Part shown: positions 30,393-41,755 of the stretch, piece after piece | Layout of the letters: the number at the start of each line of letters is the position of its first letter | How positions within the stretch are numbered: the stretch's first letter is position 1 | Source: Phytophthora sp. 'mugwort' | Lineage: Eukaryota; Oomycota; Peronosporomycetes; Peronosporales; Peronosporaceae | NCBI GenBank assembly: GCA_033558025.1 | Contig: JAUCEF010000014.1 | Location: 1,984,001 to 2,048,000 of the forward strand | Direction of reading: 5' to 3' | DNA: 64,000 bases | The notes under the pieces: generated by a model | Told to the model about the DNA's origin: nothing | What the model saw: the letters and a program-made list of their open reading frames with translations, nothing else | The model's database searches: none | Translations under genes and position numbers: made by a program

Positions 30393-32006
30393 TTACAACA
30401 AGGTCGATGAACTTTTCCTGCGGGTGTGTATCTTGTAATGGGTGAATGTGGGTCCATCGACTTCCACGAAATGAAAACTCGCAGGAATCTCGACATTTCC
30501 TGTCTGCCAATTCACTATCGGATTGTACTGGACAAACCAGGGCTTACCAAAGACCACCTCGTGTGATTCTGGTAACTGCCGTTCTACAAGCTCCATGGAC
30601 GGAAATACATAGCCGTCCATCTTAACCGTAGCTTAAACATGCTGGACTTCCTGTCTAGCAGTCACTGTTCCATGGAACCTTGTTACTTGTAACTTCCGCG
30701 AAGTCAGCACAGTAGTTGCGAAACCGGGTTTGATCATGTTCCTATTGGCACCAGTATCCAGTAGAATTTGGACATCCTTTCCGTTGATTCTTCCTTTCCG
30801 GATGAACAGATTCGCGCTTGTACTAAGCTGCGCTGCATTAACCTTTCGGTAATCTGACGTACTTGTTGGTTGTGATCCATGCAATACCAACTGCTCTTCT
30901 GAATGTGATTCACACATATCAGGTACTTCCACTGGTAGCGATTCGCGCATACCTGTTTCTTCCGTCATGGCAGGTGTAGTTTCCTCAACTTCAGTACTTA
31001 CGGACTGTATGGTCTTTCCTTGCGTCACGAATTGCTCTTGGATGTTCGCTACACTCATCGTCAAGTGCTCCATGACAACTGCTTCCTTGGTGTCATCAGC
31101 GTTGTCATCATTTTGATTTGCCATGTTCATCCTTGCCTGCCCACGACCACGTCGTTGATTCGAGTGATTATACCTCGGTGGGTGTCTTTTGGCTTTCTAT
31201 TGCGATCGAATAGGACATTGGTTAGCCCTATGAGCAGCGCTTCCACACCTGAAACACAGGCTACGGCGTATGCACTCATCTCGCGATGGCACATGCACGT
31301 TATCAATTTCCATTGGCTCCGCTGCATCACCATCGTTCGTGTGTTTTCGCTCGTATGCTCGGTACTTACGACACTCTTTGTTTCCATCCGAACGTCCATG
31401 GTGAGGATGAGATCGATCATAATCTGACGCTGTTGTTACAGCTTTCGCAAGTGTCTCGCAACGTCGACATTGAACCTCTTCACGTACACTGGACGATAGT
31501 CCACGTAAAAGTAACTGATTTGTCCAGTTCCTCCATCTTTGTGACTTGCGTCACTAAGTCGCGAAGCTTGCTGACATAGTCAGGCAAGTCTTTGCAACTG
31601 CGCTCTTTCAAGTCGTTCATCTGCTCTCGCAGACGCTCCTGCAGGTCCTTGAGTACGAACTCGGCTTCTACTTCATAAAGAAGTCGTCGACACTCGCAAA
31701 AGTGTCCACAGCCATGTACCAGTGTGCACCATCATGCTTCAGCGTTCCGGCAATCACGGCCAACATCCTTTTTTTCAGGGCTGCCTCCTTGTATGAGATA
31801 ATCTTAGCTTAAAAGTACTGGTCAATCTGCTCCTTGTGTAAAGCCAATGACTCGTTCATGGTACCGCTGTACGTAGGCAGTTTTACACCTTCCAGCTTGA
31901 GCTCGGAGACCTATTTTATGTGCGTGAGAGTCTCAATGAGCTCGGTTTGCTTCTGGATGGAAGCGATCATACTTTGCATAAATATAAGATGTGCAGGATC
32001 CGCCAT
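30393..32006 (-). pseudogene. Gypsy gag-protease fragment, a lineage distinct from the element at 0.8 kb
   Basis: On the minus strand from an ATG at 32006, gag segments read LKLEGVKLPTYSGTMNESLA, KKRMLAVIAGTLKHDGAHWY and VLKDLQERLREQMNDLKERS, the retrotransposon gag fold. Then comes one CCHC knuckle, CFRCGSAAHRANQC (about 31.25-31.20 kb), and a retropepsin starting VQILLDTGANRNMI (about 30.78 kb, catalytic DTG present) and ending VVFGKPWFVQYNPIVNWQTG (about 30.53 kb). RT and integrase are absent. Several frame changes and stops are present. The gag sequence differs clearly from the gag at 46.9-48.6 kb. Confidence 0.8.
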
Positions 32007-32025
32007 ACTTGATACTTCGGCTTGA

Positions 32026-32544
32026 TCACTTTTCGAAAACCTTGAAGATGAACGGGGGATAAAAGGGGAGCTTGTTATAAGGAATAGATATGCTACTCCT
32101 AAGGTTCCGAATGACTAGTTTTTGTCGGTTCTGGTCTTCTTGGATGCCTTCGGCGAGGTCATTCCACCTTCGAGTGCTTGGAACAAGCTTAGCACGTTTA
32201 CGCGTTGAGTCGCTCCACTTGGAGTACGGAAGTTCTTCGCCCACCTCGGTTTCTCGCAGCACACGCTGGATTCCAGTCGAGACGAGGTGGTTGACGCGAT
32301 GAAGTTGAGTCTGTGCATCGATTAGCACACTCATAATGCGACGTTTTTCTGCGCCATATTTACAGCCGTGTGTTTTGACGAGCTTGACCAAAGCCTGTAG
32401 TATACGATCCGACTTGGCTATCGACCTGTAAAGGTCCGTGCGCGCTTTCGTTTTAGCAACCGGATCGTCGACAGACAAACGCAAGAACTCGACGAGTAAC
32501 GGAACCTCCTTGTTTTCTGATAAACAACAGACGGTTTTGCTCAA
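32026..32544 (-). CDS. Hypothetical protein, 172 residues, directly upstream of the gag fragment
   Basis: An intact minus-strand frame begins MSKTVCCLSENKEVPLLVEF. It is helical and charged with no recognised domain (SDRILQALVKLVKTHGCKYG; TQLHRVNHLVSTGIQRVLRE). Its stop is 20 bases before the gag ATG. It may be the N-terminal part of a host gene cut by the retroelement. The good codon-like composition argues for a once-real protein. Confidence 0.4.
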   Translation of the reverse strand: MSKTVCCLSENKEVPLLVEFLRLSVDDPVAKTKARTDLYRSIAKSDRILQALVKLVKTHGCKYGAEKRRIMSVLIDAQTQLHRVNHLVSTGIQRVLRETEVGEELPYSKWSDSTRKRAKLVPSTRRWNDLAEGIQEDQNRQKLVIRNLRSSISIPYNKLPFYPPFIFKVFEK

Positions 32545-33100
32545 GTCATAACCTAGCCCAAGCGTACCAGAACAACGAGACTGTTAGAGAGTGCTGGGCA
32601 AAGTTTGCCCAGCTCCACCCGACTTACCGGCCAGTCAAGAATTACGCCTACTAAATAGGGACTTGGTTTACAAACGGGGCAGGTTCAAGATCAGCAATTC
32701 CAATTATACCCAATGCGAATAACCGGGGCAGAGTATCCTCAGGCACTACCAACAGCCCTCCAGTCGAATTTGCACCAATCAGCTTACGCTGGTCAAAAAC
32801 TGAAATCACAGTTATGACCATACGCAGTATGCAGCTGGGTGTCCAATCAAGGAACAACCACTTACGGCCACAACACTTTCGGGACGACATATCGATGACA
32901 GCGACGATAGCGATAGCCGCGGCATCCCACACAACTACTAAATCCTGTCGGGGCGGCTATGCACTTACCGTGCGGCGGAGGAAGCAGGTAGGCTTGGACT
33001 TGTGGGGAATGACGCACGTTTTGGAATAATTAGATTTGTTTGTTTTTCTTTTGCTAGCTACGACATGCATGCACTCATGGAAGCACCTCGTGATCTCCAT
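32545..33100. other. Unassigned spacer
   Basis: Contains a perfect hairpin CTGGGCAAAGTTTGCCCAG at about 32601-32619 and a 93-codon minus-strand frame (32932-32651) with no recognised domain. No gene is supported. Confidence 0.35.
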
Positions 33101-33109
33101 GCGCTCCCT

Positions 33110-34954
33110 TACTGGGTAAGCTTCTTTTTTTCTTTTGTGTAGACATAACCTAAATGTAAGCAACGTTTCCTTTTTCCTAAATTTGTTCTGCAGGTAGGCA
33201 TCAGATACGTACCTTCGGCGCCTGCCTGCCATGGGCGTCCTGGCCGCTCAAGGCAGCTCGCGCATGGTGGCTTGCTATATAGGCCGCTGTCGTGCTCGGC
33301 CTGACAAATCCTATGCGTCGAAGTCTTCGAGCACGATTGCTTCGAAACGTGACGGCTGCCATCGTTATAGTGGTAGAGTTTCTTTTGAATGTCGGCTTGG
33401 TAGCCTGCGCGAATGATCGAGATATCGCCCCGCTTGTCTTCGGTTACAGTCAGCAACTCGGCCACAATTGGTTTCCCCTTGAAATCTCCCGCAGAGTCCA
33501 ACTCGTACGCCTCATTGATGAAGAAGACGTCGCCTATAGCCTTTTTAGTTTCAAGCGACATTCGCCAGCACCATCGTCCTTCAATTGCTGCGCTGTGCTG
33601 TGCACTCTACGAAGGTATTAGTTCGGCGATTTTTAGAGTCGTTCAGTGTATTAACAAAGAAGCGTGCGACCGTTGTTTTACCGGTACCAGGGTTGCCCAC
33701 GAAGCATAGTTGTATGCCAGCGAGTTTTTGTTTGCGTTGGACCACGGATAATTGTTGAAGTATCATCGCATTATTAATATATTATACGACTTGTTGTTTC
33801 AGTTCCACCAGCTTCAGTAACTCTTCCATTGCTTGAGAACTACAGCCATATTGGTTCTTTATATCCTCCCACTTGTCTTCCACGGACACTGAACCAACGA
33901 TAATTGAACTTGTTGCAGCGCTCTGACTGCTTGTTGCTTGCACTAACTTCTTGTAACACACAAGGGTGGAGGAAGCGGTTGGTGTGAAGGCCTTTCGGCG
34001 GGGTTGGCTGGCGAGCTGAGTGAGGTCGGAAGAGGAGAGGTAGTTTGTTGCCTTAAAAGCAAATTGAGAAGTGATTGAGATTGAGCTTAGAGCTAATGGA
34101 TTACCCTGCGGCTAACTAGTGGTCCAATGGTTCTTCCTGAAGTATCTAGTGCCTATCCTAAACTCTATCATTCTCTAATCCCAGTTGGTAGCTATACTAC
34201 CAATCGCCTTGATTAAACTTCCGCGTATTTGTGGTTCAATCTAGTAATCAGATACCTGTCTGGATTCTTGCCTATCTTATATGTTATTAACCAATCACAT
34301 AAATGACTATGGCATGTTTTCTATCCCAGATTGATATCCTAAAATTTTAGAGCCACAAAAAAGGCTAACAGCTGTCTCTTCAGCTGCAACCTGACGTAGA
34401 TGCTGTTGGCGGCAAGATCTGCCGCTAACGGCAACTACGTTACACTTCTGCTCCACTTCATTCAACCATAAGTCGCTAGCCTCTGGATATAGCTAGGTAA
34501 AAAGCCGGAGGCGTTTTTGCTGGATATCCGACGACAATGTTTGACTCCAGCGAACCGCTAAGCGAGCGATGGCTACGATAACGAGAGGGTAGGCGTACCC
34601 GTCTTTCGCCACACACACTCGATGCACGTATTCACCCAATTTAGAGCGTGTTTCGCTAGTATCTCCTTCCGAACAGCGAGTAGCTCCAACGCCAAAAACA
34701 AATCGCCCTCTTTTTTCAACCCCTGTAGCGAGAGTCTTCCCATCACAAGTATCCAGAAGTGGAAGTGCTCCTGGTCTTCTTTTCGCACCTCTAATCACTT
34801 TCGTCCCGCAGACTTCGTGATCTTCGATTGTCGTGATCTCGTCGTAAAAGTTCCGAGTTAGATCGCAGACATTCTTGCGTTGCGGCGCTGGATCGACAGG
34901 ACCGACGGCGGGAACTTGATTCCCATGTGGAGCGCTAATCAGTTGCTCAAGCAT
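33110..34954 (-). pseudogene. AAA+ ATPase of the CbbX/SpoVK-like type, broken and split by a solo LTR
   Basis: Minus-strand order: an unrecognised N-terminal frame (34954-34493), the solo LTR insertion, then KWEDIKNQYGCSSQAMEELL, an in-frame stop at about 33797, QLCFVGNPGTGKTTVARFF (Walker A), FVECTAQ, a frameshift at about 33600, LKDDGAGECRLK, and VFFINEAYELDSAGDFKGKP followed by IVAELLTV and ISIIRAGYQADIQKKLYHYN. These are hallmarks of the CbbX-like AAA family. Walker B reads FINEAY where the family has FIDEAY, so the metal-coordinating Asp is lost. Removing the LTR and one target-duplication copy restores continuity (NEVEQKLVQATSSQ). Stop, frameshift, lost residue and insertion all mark a dead gene. 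Confidence 0.8.
33952..34444. mobile_element. Solo LTR, 493 bp, with perfect 5-bp target duplication
   Basis: The block begins TGTAACACAC and ends CTACGTTACA, so the termini are a perfect 6-bp inverted repeat TGTAAC/GTTACA with canonical TG...CA. It is flanked by CTTCT at 33947-33951 and CTTCT at 34445-34449. There is no internal coding region, so it is the product of LTR-LTR recombination. It is a different family from the LTR at 10.84 and 46.24 kb. Copia or gypsy origin cannot be decided from the LTR alone. Confidence 0.92.
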
Positions 34955-35083
34955 TGATATATTGATTTATTGACTCGATCGAAGTCGATCCTACCCATGG
35001 CAGACGGCTAAAGCTGCATATGATCGCCAATCATCTCCAATTTTCGTGTAGATGAACTAAAACATGAGACATTAATAGTTCCA

Positions 35084-36347
35084 TCACCTCTGGAGCTTCT
35101 TCAGCCAAAATCGCGAAAGGGTTGGTAGTCGGATGGCCTCTAGTCGAAATACGCATCCGGTGATAGTCCCAACTGATTTTCCCTCGTACACAAGTGAATT
35201 CGCACAGAAAATCTCGCGCTGCACCTCAATTTTTAGGCAACTGATCTGCTTGGTGAACGCGTGCTGCAGCCGAGTGTTGAGATCACCCCACAGATTCGAA
35301 AAAGTGCGTTCCACCGTTCCTCAAGCGTCATATCCCAATGCCACTCACGCGGTCGACTTAACTGCTGATCCGATAGTGTCCACGAAGACTTCTCTTCGTC
35401 CTTATTTTCCTCGACTGTTTTCATATCGTCGGCATCCTCGTCCTCAACCTCGTAAACGTCGCGCATGCGCTGCAGGTGCTCCGACTCCTCGACTTCATCT
35501 TCATAGTATATCATGGCGTCTACAAAATCGTCCATATCAACATCGCTATCGGAGCTCCATAAATCGTTATTCTGCGCCGTGGATTGTCCGCCTCTTTCTC
35601 CTCCATATTAGTTTGATTGAGCTCAGATGGCTGAAAACGTTGAGCATTCAGCGATTCATCACTAATTGGGGTTCGTCAACCATCTCCCTGCCACCAGCTA
35701 TCGCCAGTTCATCGGTTGGTAGCACCTTCTGGGTGTCACCCATCTTCACCGGCAGCTCTCGTCTCGGTTTGGGCACTATCCTTAGGCAACGACAACTCAG
35801 CAGACTTGGTAGTAGGCAAGTTACTACGGCCGACGTGATCTCTGTAGAAATTGGAGCCTGATAAAGATTATCCTTTGCATGGCTTCCCCTTCCTTGGTCG
35901 CGCCTCGCATTTGTCAATACTCGCCCTGGCCATTTGAGCAGACAACGCTACAGCTTTGACGTGATGGCTACTACAACATTGTCCGGCTGTTGTAATCTCG
36001 CTGCAAAACTCACCACGATTCGATGCCCACTTGCAGTATAAATCTTCGACATGCATCATACAGAAAGACTTGTCGGGTTCCGCAACTTCAGAGCACATGC
36101 CTCCCAGACCCCAACATAGTGGGTGTCGTTCGCACGTGTTCCGAGGAGGATCCTCTATCGCAACGGCTGTCATGTTGCCTCTTGCTAAGCATACCAATAT
36201 GCATGAATATCGCAAACGACTGGGTTTCGGTAATCCTGCAATTTTTGCACTTTCTGCAGAACGCAAGTGCTTCTGGCAAAACTCAACCGCTTGTGGGTAA
36301 GAAGAAATGATCTGCTCTCGGTCGAATTTACTCGCATCGACGCACAC
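35084..36347 (-). pseudogene. Degenerate coding region upstream of the AAA+ relic, unknown
   Basis: Three minus-strand frames follow one another. A 159-residue Cys-rich segment at 36347-35868 contains GMCSEVAEPDKSFCMMHVED and CKWASNRGEFCSEITTAGQC. A very acidic segment at 35535-35233 ends in EWHWDMTLEERWNALF. The third, at 35314-35084, reads LWGDLNTRLQHAFTKQISCL. The last two join naturally after one frameshift. All have the same orientation as the AAA+ relic and could be its N-terminal part, or a separate gene. No domain is recognised. Confidence 0.35.
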
Positions 36348-36405
36348 ACTACATGTAAAGGCGGGATCCAGAGTCTGTACACACTGTTATACATGTACTG
36401 TATAA

Positions 36406-38176
36406 CATTTGTTGCGGCGGACTATATTTTTAAGCGGACAGCTGCATTAGCCAATCAGCGTCAAGTTGCTATGCATGCATATCTCTACCTTCGATGATTT
36501 GTTCAAGCGGACTGAACTATTTTTACGCAATTGCGTTTGCTTTATGCGTGGCGGCGTCTGCGTCACTATTCATTGTGAACCAAGCTGTTTCCCGTTGCCG
36601 CCGATGGGTCGCGATCGAACTCGAGCTCCAGGTGGGCGAGGCCGGCAGCCGAGCTCCTATCGACGCGAGGTTGAGCCCTACGGCAAGAAGCTGGAAGTCA
36701 TCAAATTTTTCATAACCAATGATATGCCTGCTACGCTAGAAAAGTATTATAGACACCTGGCTCAACAGAAGCAGGAGAACAAACGGAAATATATATATAT
36801 ACGAGTGGATTGAGCGACGCAGCGCATTGAATCGGTTTGTAGTACATCAACTGGCGTCTGCTGTTATTGTTGTCCGTCCTGTGGGAACAGCCATGACCCT
36901 CTCAGCTGCTGGTGAGAAGTCTTTAGTGGAGTGGGTGTATTCCTTACGAGAAGAGGGTGTTCCTGTATCGAGTCAAATGCTCCAACTCAAAGATGAGGCT
37001 GTTGCAGAAGCCGAGGATGTGCCGGACGGTGAATTTAGCAGTTGGGTGTGGCATCGTGAGTTTATGCGGCGTTTCGGCTTATCGCTTCGCGCTAAAACGC
37101 GTCAGGGCAAAAACCACCGGCGGACACAGATGAAGCTGCCAAGCAATTCTGGCAAGAGGTCGCCCAAGTCCAATTTGAGCTGGGGTAGACACCATTTTTA
37201 ACGCAGATCAAAGTGGTGTATGTTTTGAGTACCTCTCCAAGAAAACAATTAGCAGGAAGGGCTCCAAAACCGGGGGGGGGGGGGGGGAGCAAGGACAAAG
37301 AGCCTTTTACGGGGATGTTTATGGCTGATTCCTCGGGTAAACTGTTGAGCCATTTTTCGTTATGAAAACGAAGCCTTCGACTGCAGAAGGCATGACATCG
37401 TACAATGACGTAGTCAGAAATGGTGTTGGTGCTATGCTTTGGAAGGAGATGGCTACACTGTCCAACGAACTAGAGATACAAATTCACGGCAACGCGTCCG
37501 TATGGTGGACATCAGATCTTTCAGTAAGGTTTTGGATTTTTACTTTGCTAGTCGTGAAGAATGCGGCCCAATTCTACTGTTGTGGAACGATTTTTCTGCT
37601 CACTGGACGGACAAAGTAAAACAGCATGCAGAGATAGCCTAAGCATTCACCTCATGCGCGTCCCTCCCGGGCTGACATCAGTTTGTCAACCCGCCGATAT
37701 CTCATGGTTCAGACCATCCAAACACGACTTCGAAAAGCGTAGGTAAACGAGCTAACGAAGCAGTTGAGCGCTCACCACCACAACAAAGAAGGCTCTGTAT
37801 TTAAGTTGGTTGCTCCGTCCCGTAGAGAGGCTATTACGTGGATATGAAGGCATGGAAAAGTCTTGGTTCTAGTGTAATTAGGAGTGGCTTTTCGAGGCTG
37901 AAAACATAACGGGAGGTGAGCGTCATGGCGGAAGCTGAAGAGGAGGCAATGGCTCCTGAAATGAAAGTCGTCGACTAACTTGAGTGCCTTGACGCAGTTA
38001 TCGACACAGTCAGCGAGTCAGAGGATATCATTGACAGGTACATAATCGACACAGATGCGGAGTAAGTAATGCATGCATATGTTTTCATAATTTGTATATA
38101 TTGCATAATTAGGTTTATCCGAGATAATGGAGCTTTTCTGGTTGTATGAAAATTGAGCTGTCCGCCTCAACAAATG
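36406..38176 (+). mobile_element. pogo/Tigger-like (DDE_1) DNA transposon, degraded
   Basis: Terminal inverted repeats read CATTTGTTGCGGCGGAC at 36406-36422 and, on the opposite strand, CATTTGTTGAGGCGGAC at 38176-38160. Plus-strand frames between them give an N-terminal DNA-binding part (KKLEVIKFFITNDMPATLEK), a CENP-B/Tc5-type HTH region (SLVEWVYSLREEGVPVSSQM), and DDE_1 core segments: the second acidic block as LLLWNDFSAHWTDK and the third as LTSVCQPADISWFRPSKHDF. The first Asp block is not found. A run of 16 G interrupts the middle (37272-37287), and stops occur throughout, so it is immobile. A TA target duplication is not clear. Confidence 0.75.
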
Positions 38177-38179
38177 CTT

Positions 38180-39912
38180 CCGAGTTTCCTTAGTCAAAGT
38201 GCCCCCCCCCCATTACAACGTGAGCCGAAAAAACGCAAAGATTTGAAAATCATGGATATAAACAGAGCCCGTGCTATTACCATTTAGCTGCTAAACGCTA
38301 GCCCGCAGTCATCGCCTACATCCTCAGCTTCCTGAAAAGCCTTTAGCTTCGTGACTAGTCCCGTGATATCAGCCTCCTGCACTATTTCGTCTTCTGAGGC
38401 GAACTCCCGTGTATCAGTTGATACGACCAGCTTCTTAAAGCCACTTGCCAGCGTAGCAGTCGATAGATTCTCCCACGCCTCGTGAACCACGACATCAGGC
38501 TTGCTCGCGAGGGTGCATTAAGCATGAACTTTGCTTGAAAACCGATTTCTTGGTGAGATCTCAGCTGGAGCTGCAGATTCTCCACCCAAAGTGACCTCAG
38601 TTCGAGCTTAGATGGCTTCATCCAGGCGATATCCACAGGTTGACATGATGAAGTGTAGCCTGGAGGGATTTTTTTATCAGTACGACGTTGATTGTTGCTG
38701 CGTACGCTTTAACGGCAGGGGTCTAATGACCGCTAAAATCGTCCCAGAGCAGCAGGAATTTTTCTCCTAAGCTGTCTCTGGAACTAAAATGATGCCGCAG
38801 AAATTTTATCGATAAGCTCGCGTTCCACCAGCCCTTAGCATTGGTGTAAATATGAACATCGTACTTCTCCATCAATGGGGTCACTTCTCTCCATAATCCT
38901 CTGCCAAAGTCATTCTGCTTTTTGTGGTTGGAAACCTCGGTATCTGGTACCTTTGAGGTGGGCTGTTTAAGAACAGCGAAGGGGGACTTTCGATTCCTGT
39001 GCATGTCGGCTAAAAGCATAACAGTCATGCGCTTTTTCTCTGCGCCAGCATTGTGCACCCACACTGTGCGAGTACCTTTCTCGTCATAGGTACGCGATGG
39101 CAGGTACTCATAGTTCATTGCCGTCTGATCCGCGTTATATACCTTCCCAATTCCTTCCTTCTCGGTGATATCAAGCACATCCAAACGAATTGGTCAGCAA
39201 ATTGCTTTGAATCAGCAGGTGTCTTCTGGCCGATTCTGGTCGTGCACCGCAGCGATAAACGATATTTCGCTAAAAGCACTTCCTCCAACTATCTGAAGCT
39301 GAAAAACTGCCTTTAGGGATCATTGCATCCTCTGCTACCTCTTTTGCTTTGTATTCTAGTATCAAAGGTGATACCGGGACGCCTTCACGGCGGAGATCGC
39401 GAACCCAGTGAGCAATCAGGTCTGCATCATCCTCTCCTAGCACAGTAGATAGCCCTTTATCACGATTCTTCAGCAGCTTTCCTTTGCCACTCGCCACTGC
39501 AGAGAAACTCGTTTGCTTTTCTCAACCCATTTGCATATTGTCGCTTTCTGTTTTTCTTCTGAACTGCAGTGAGGCCGGAATAGAACTTCGCGAGCGTGGA
39601 TTTCATTCCGTCATTCCGGTAAGTCTTGATTATGTGGGCCTTCTTCTCGTTAGGTGATGCTATCCCGCTGAAATTCGCTCGGTTTCCTGCATACGCCCTT
39701 AATGCTGGTCCCCCTCTTGGCGGGGCCTTCTCCTTCGGCGCCATTTTTGGCAATGGCTCGCCGTCCAGCAGTTGTAAGAGCCGGTAGCTTCAGTGTTTAT
39801 ACACATGCGCTCTTCGACAAACGATCATCCTACTCTCCCAATGCGCCAGTTTTATTGGCTAGTGCACCTTTCTCGCGATGTGCAGGGGGTGCCCTTTGAC
39901 TAAGAAATTCGG
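38180..39912 (-). mobile_element. Second pogo/Tigger-like transposon in opposite orientation
   Basis: Imperfect terminal repeats are CCGAGTTTCCTTAGTCAAAG at 38180 and, reverse-complemented from 39912, CCGAATTTCTTAGTCAAAG. The right end is followed by TA. Minus-strand frames from an ATG at 39744/39753 encode an N-terminal domain (HIIKTYRNDGMKSTLAKFYS), the Tc5-type HTH (LIAHWVRDLRREGVPVSPLI), and the DDE_1 core with all three acidic positions: VYNADQTAMNYEYLPSRTY, FLLLWDDFSGH, and DIAWMKPSK. Frames are broken at several points. It is related to the neighbour at 36.4 kb but belongs to a different subfamily with different termini. Confidence 0.78.
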
Positions 39913-39916
39913 TATA

Positions 39917-40947
39917 CAGTGCACGCCAAATCGATAGGTCCTCCAAATCTGTTCACACTTTTGCCTCTATCTCGGCTGGTAGGAGAAATTAGAAACTGCT
40001 GTTTAGATATGTTCTTTTTATTATGCATGGCAAGAGGGAACATGTTTTAACGTCTGCGATTTCAGCGCCTTTGACAGGGTCAGCATACAAATTGCCGGTT
40101 TCGGCAGCAGCGACAAAATTATAGTACCATACACCTTTTATGAACCGCATACAAAGTTCTATATTAAAATATCGGTACTTAGAAAAACAGTCGTGTTGCA
40201 CATACTTGTCTCCACCGAAATTCACGACCCAGCTCGAGCTAGGAAAGCGGTCGGCACCTGAAGGAGCCCAACGCTTTCGAAAAGCTCGTCAAGGAACATG
40301 CGAAAATGGTTGGCTGGCGTTCAGCCACGCGGTGAAGCTTGCTGATGATAAATGTTGCTGATGCGATTCAAGGTTAATGATTTGATACTGGAGTGCACTG
40401 ACTAAGACTGCAGCTCCAGTATTGCATCACCAGCGTCACCGCGTGGTTGCTGATGCGATTCAAGGTTAGGGATTTGATACTGGAGTGCACGAACCAAGAC
40501 TGCAGCTCTAGTATTGCATCACCAAGCTTCACCGTGTGGCTGAACGCCAGCCCAACCATTTTCGCATGTTCCTTGACGAGCTTTTCGAAAGCGTTGGGCT
40601 CCTTCAGGTGCCGACCGCTTTCCTAGCTCGAGCTGGGTCGTGCATTTCGGTGGAGACGAGTATGTGCAACACGACTGTTTTTCTAAGTACAGATATTTTA
40701 ATATAGAACTTTGTATGCGGTTCATAAAAGGTGTATGGTACTATAATTTTGTCGCTGCTGCCGAAACCGGCAATTTGTATGCTGACCCTGTCAAAGGCGC
40801 TGAAATCGCAGACGTTAAAACATGTTCCCTCTTGCCATGCATAATAAAAAGAACATATCTAAACAGCAGTTTCTAATTTCTCCTACCAGCCGAGATAGAG
40901 GCAAAGTGTGAACAGATTTGGAGGACCTATCGATTTGGCGTGCACTG
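39917..40947. mobile_element. Foldback MITE with about 430-bp inverted arms and TA target site
   Basis: Arms at 39917-40343 and 40521-40947 are near-perfect inverted repeats. The termini begin CAGTGCACGCCAAATCG, the CAGT start typical of Tc1/mariner/pogo elements, and both ends are flanked by TA. The central 180 bp holds two direct repeats of about 88 bp. Each can fold on its own through ATACTGGAG...CTCCAGTAT and TGATGC...GCATCA. Each arm contains the same 78-codon frame, which is a consequence of the inverted duplication. No transposase is encoded, so movement would need a related element in trans. Confidence 0.85.
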
Positions 40948-40949
40948 TA

Positions 40950-41289
40950 CAGTAATAGGCTATTTAATATTGTTGTATTGTGAGCGGTTCTCGCGGGCTA
41001 TTTAATAATAATTATATTATTATTAGCACCGTAAGCGGTTGACTTAACAACTTGACGGCGAGTCAAACCGAGCCAATTGCTCCATTTAATCGGCATGTAA
41101 ACGTGTACAGTATTGTAATGCAGGTGTCGATCGATGGTAAGAATGAGCCCGCCCCGATACGAAATCATAGTGAGTACCAACCCCGCAGGCCTGGCGGCGA
41201 CAACCACGCCACTAAATACATTGTTTGGCGATTAGAGGCCACACAGTTCAAAATCGGTTTACTATTCATACATGTTAGTGCGAGACTGT
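40950..41289. other. AT-rich spacer, no gene
   Basis: Contains two related segments with GGCTATTTAATA (about 40968 and 40999) and a palindromic AT run. No coding signal. Confidence 0.5.
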
Positions 41290-41425
41290 AATACCACTAG
41301 GTTTGCACGACTTGCACACCGCCGCAAGTAGTTCCCCAAGTGATGATCCCGTAGAATGCGGCCAAGATAGCGCCGACCACCACCGCTTCCTTTAGCATCT
41401 TCAACGCGTTCGTTCTTAAATTTTG
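41290..41425 (-). pseudogene. Relic of an effector-like C-terminus
   Basis: A minus-strand frame reads LRTNALKMLKEAVVVGAILA followed by AFYGIITWG and a stop. A short basic helix followed by a hydrophobic helix near the end is the same arrangement as the C-termini of the effector genes at 41756 and 43949. No signal peptide is found upstream and the frame closes at once, so this is at most a fragment. Confidence 0.3.
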
Positions 41426-41755
41426 GCAGCATTTTTTTACTCTTCTTCATGCAACTCTCATGAGTCTGCCACCATAGAATCTTCATCCGCCGCAACGCAA
41501 AAACACATATCCTTCCCACCTACAACAGCCAGTAATGACAATAAACAAGTGTCCGATGAAGTGAACCGTGAGGTATCCAGTACCGACGAGATGAGTGATC
41601 ATTGCGAAGTCCCAATGATACAGCAGGCGCGTAATTATACTTCGGTGTCAAGCAAAACCGTATTCACGCTTTATTTAGTATGTATGGTCAGCGAAGTAGT
41701 CAGCCCAAAATGAATGGCCTCCTGATCAACGAGATCGTGAATTTGATGTACCATG

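Noticed and set aside
32601..32619. CTGGGCAAAGTTTGCCCAG hairpin as a terminator
   Set aside because: There is no T-tract and no gene end next to it; eukaryotic context makes a rho-independent type terminator irrelevant.
39989..40876. Two identical 78-codon ORFs in opposite orientation
   Set aside because: They lie in the inverted arms of the foldback element, so identity follows from the palindrome; no known protein, signal or promoter supports a gene.
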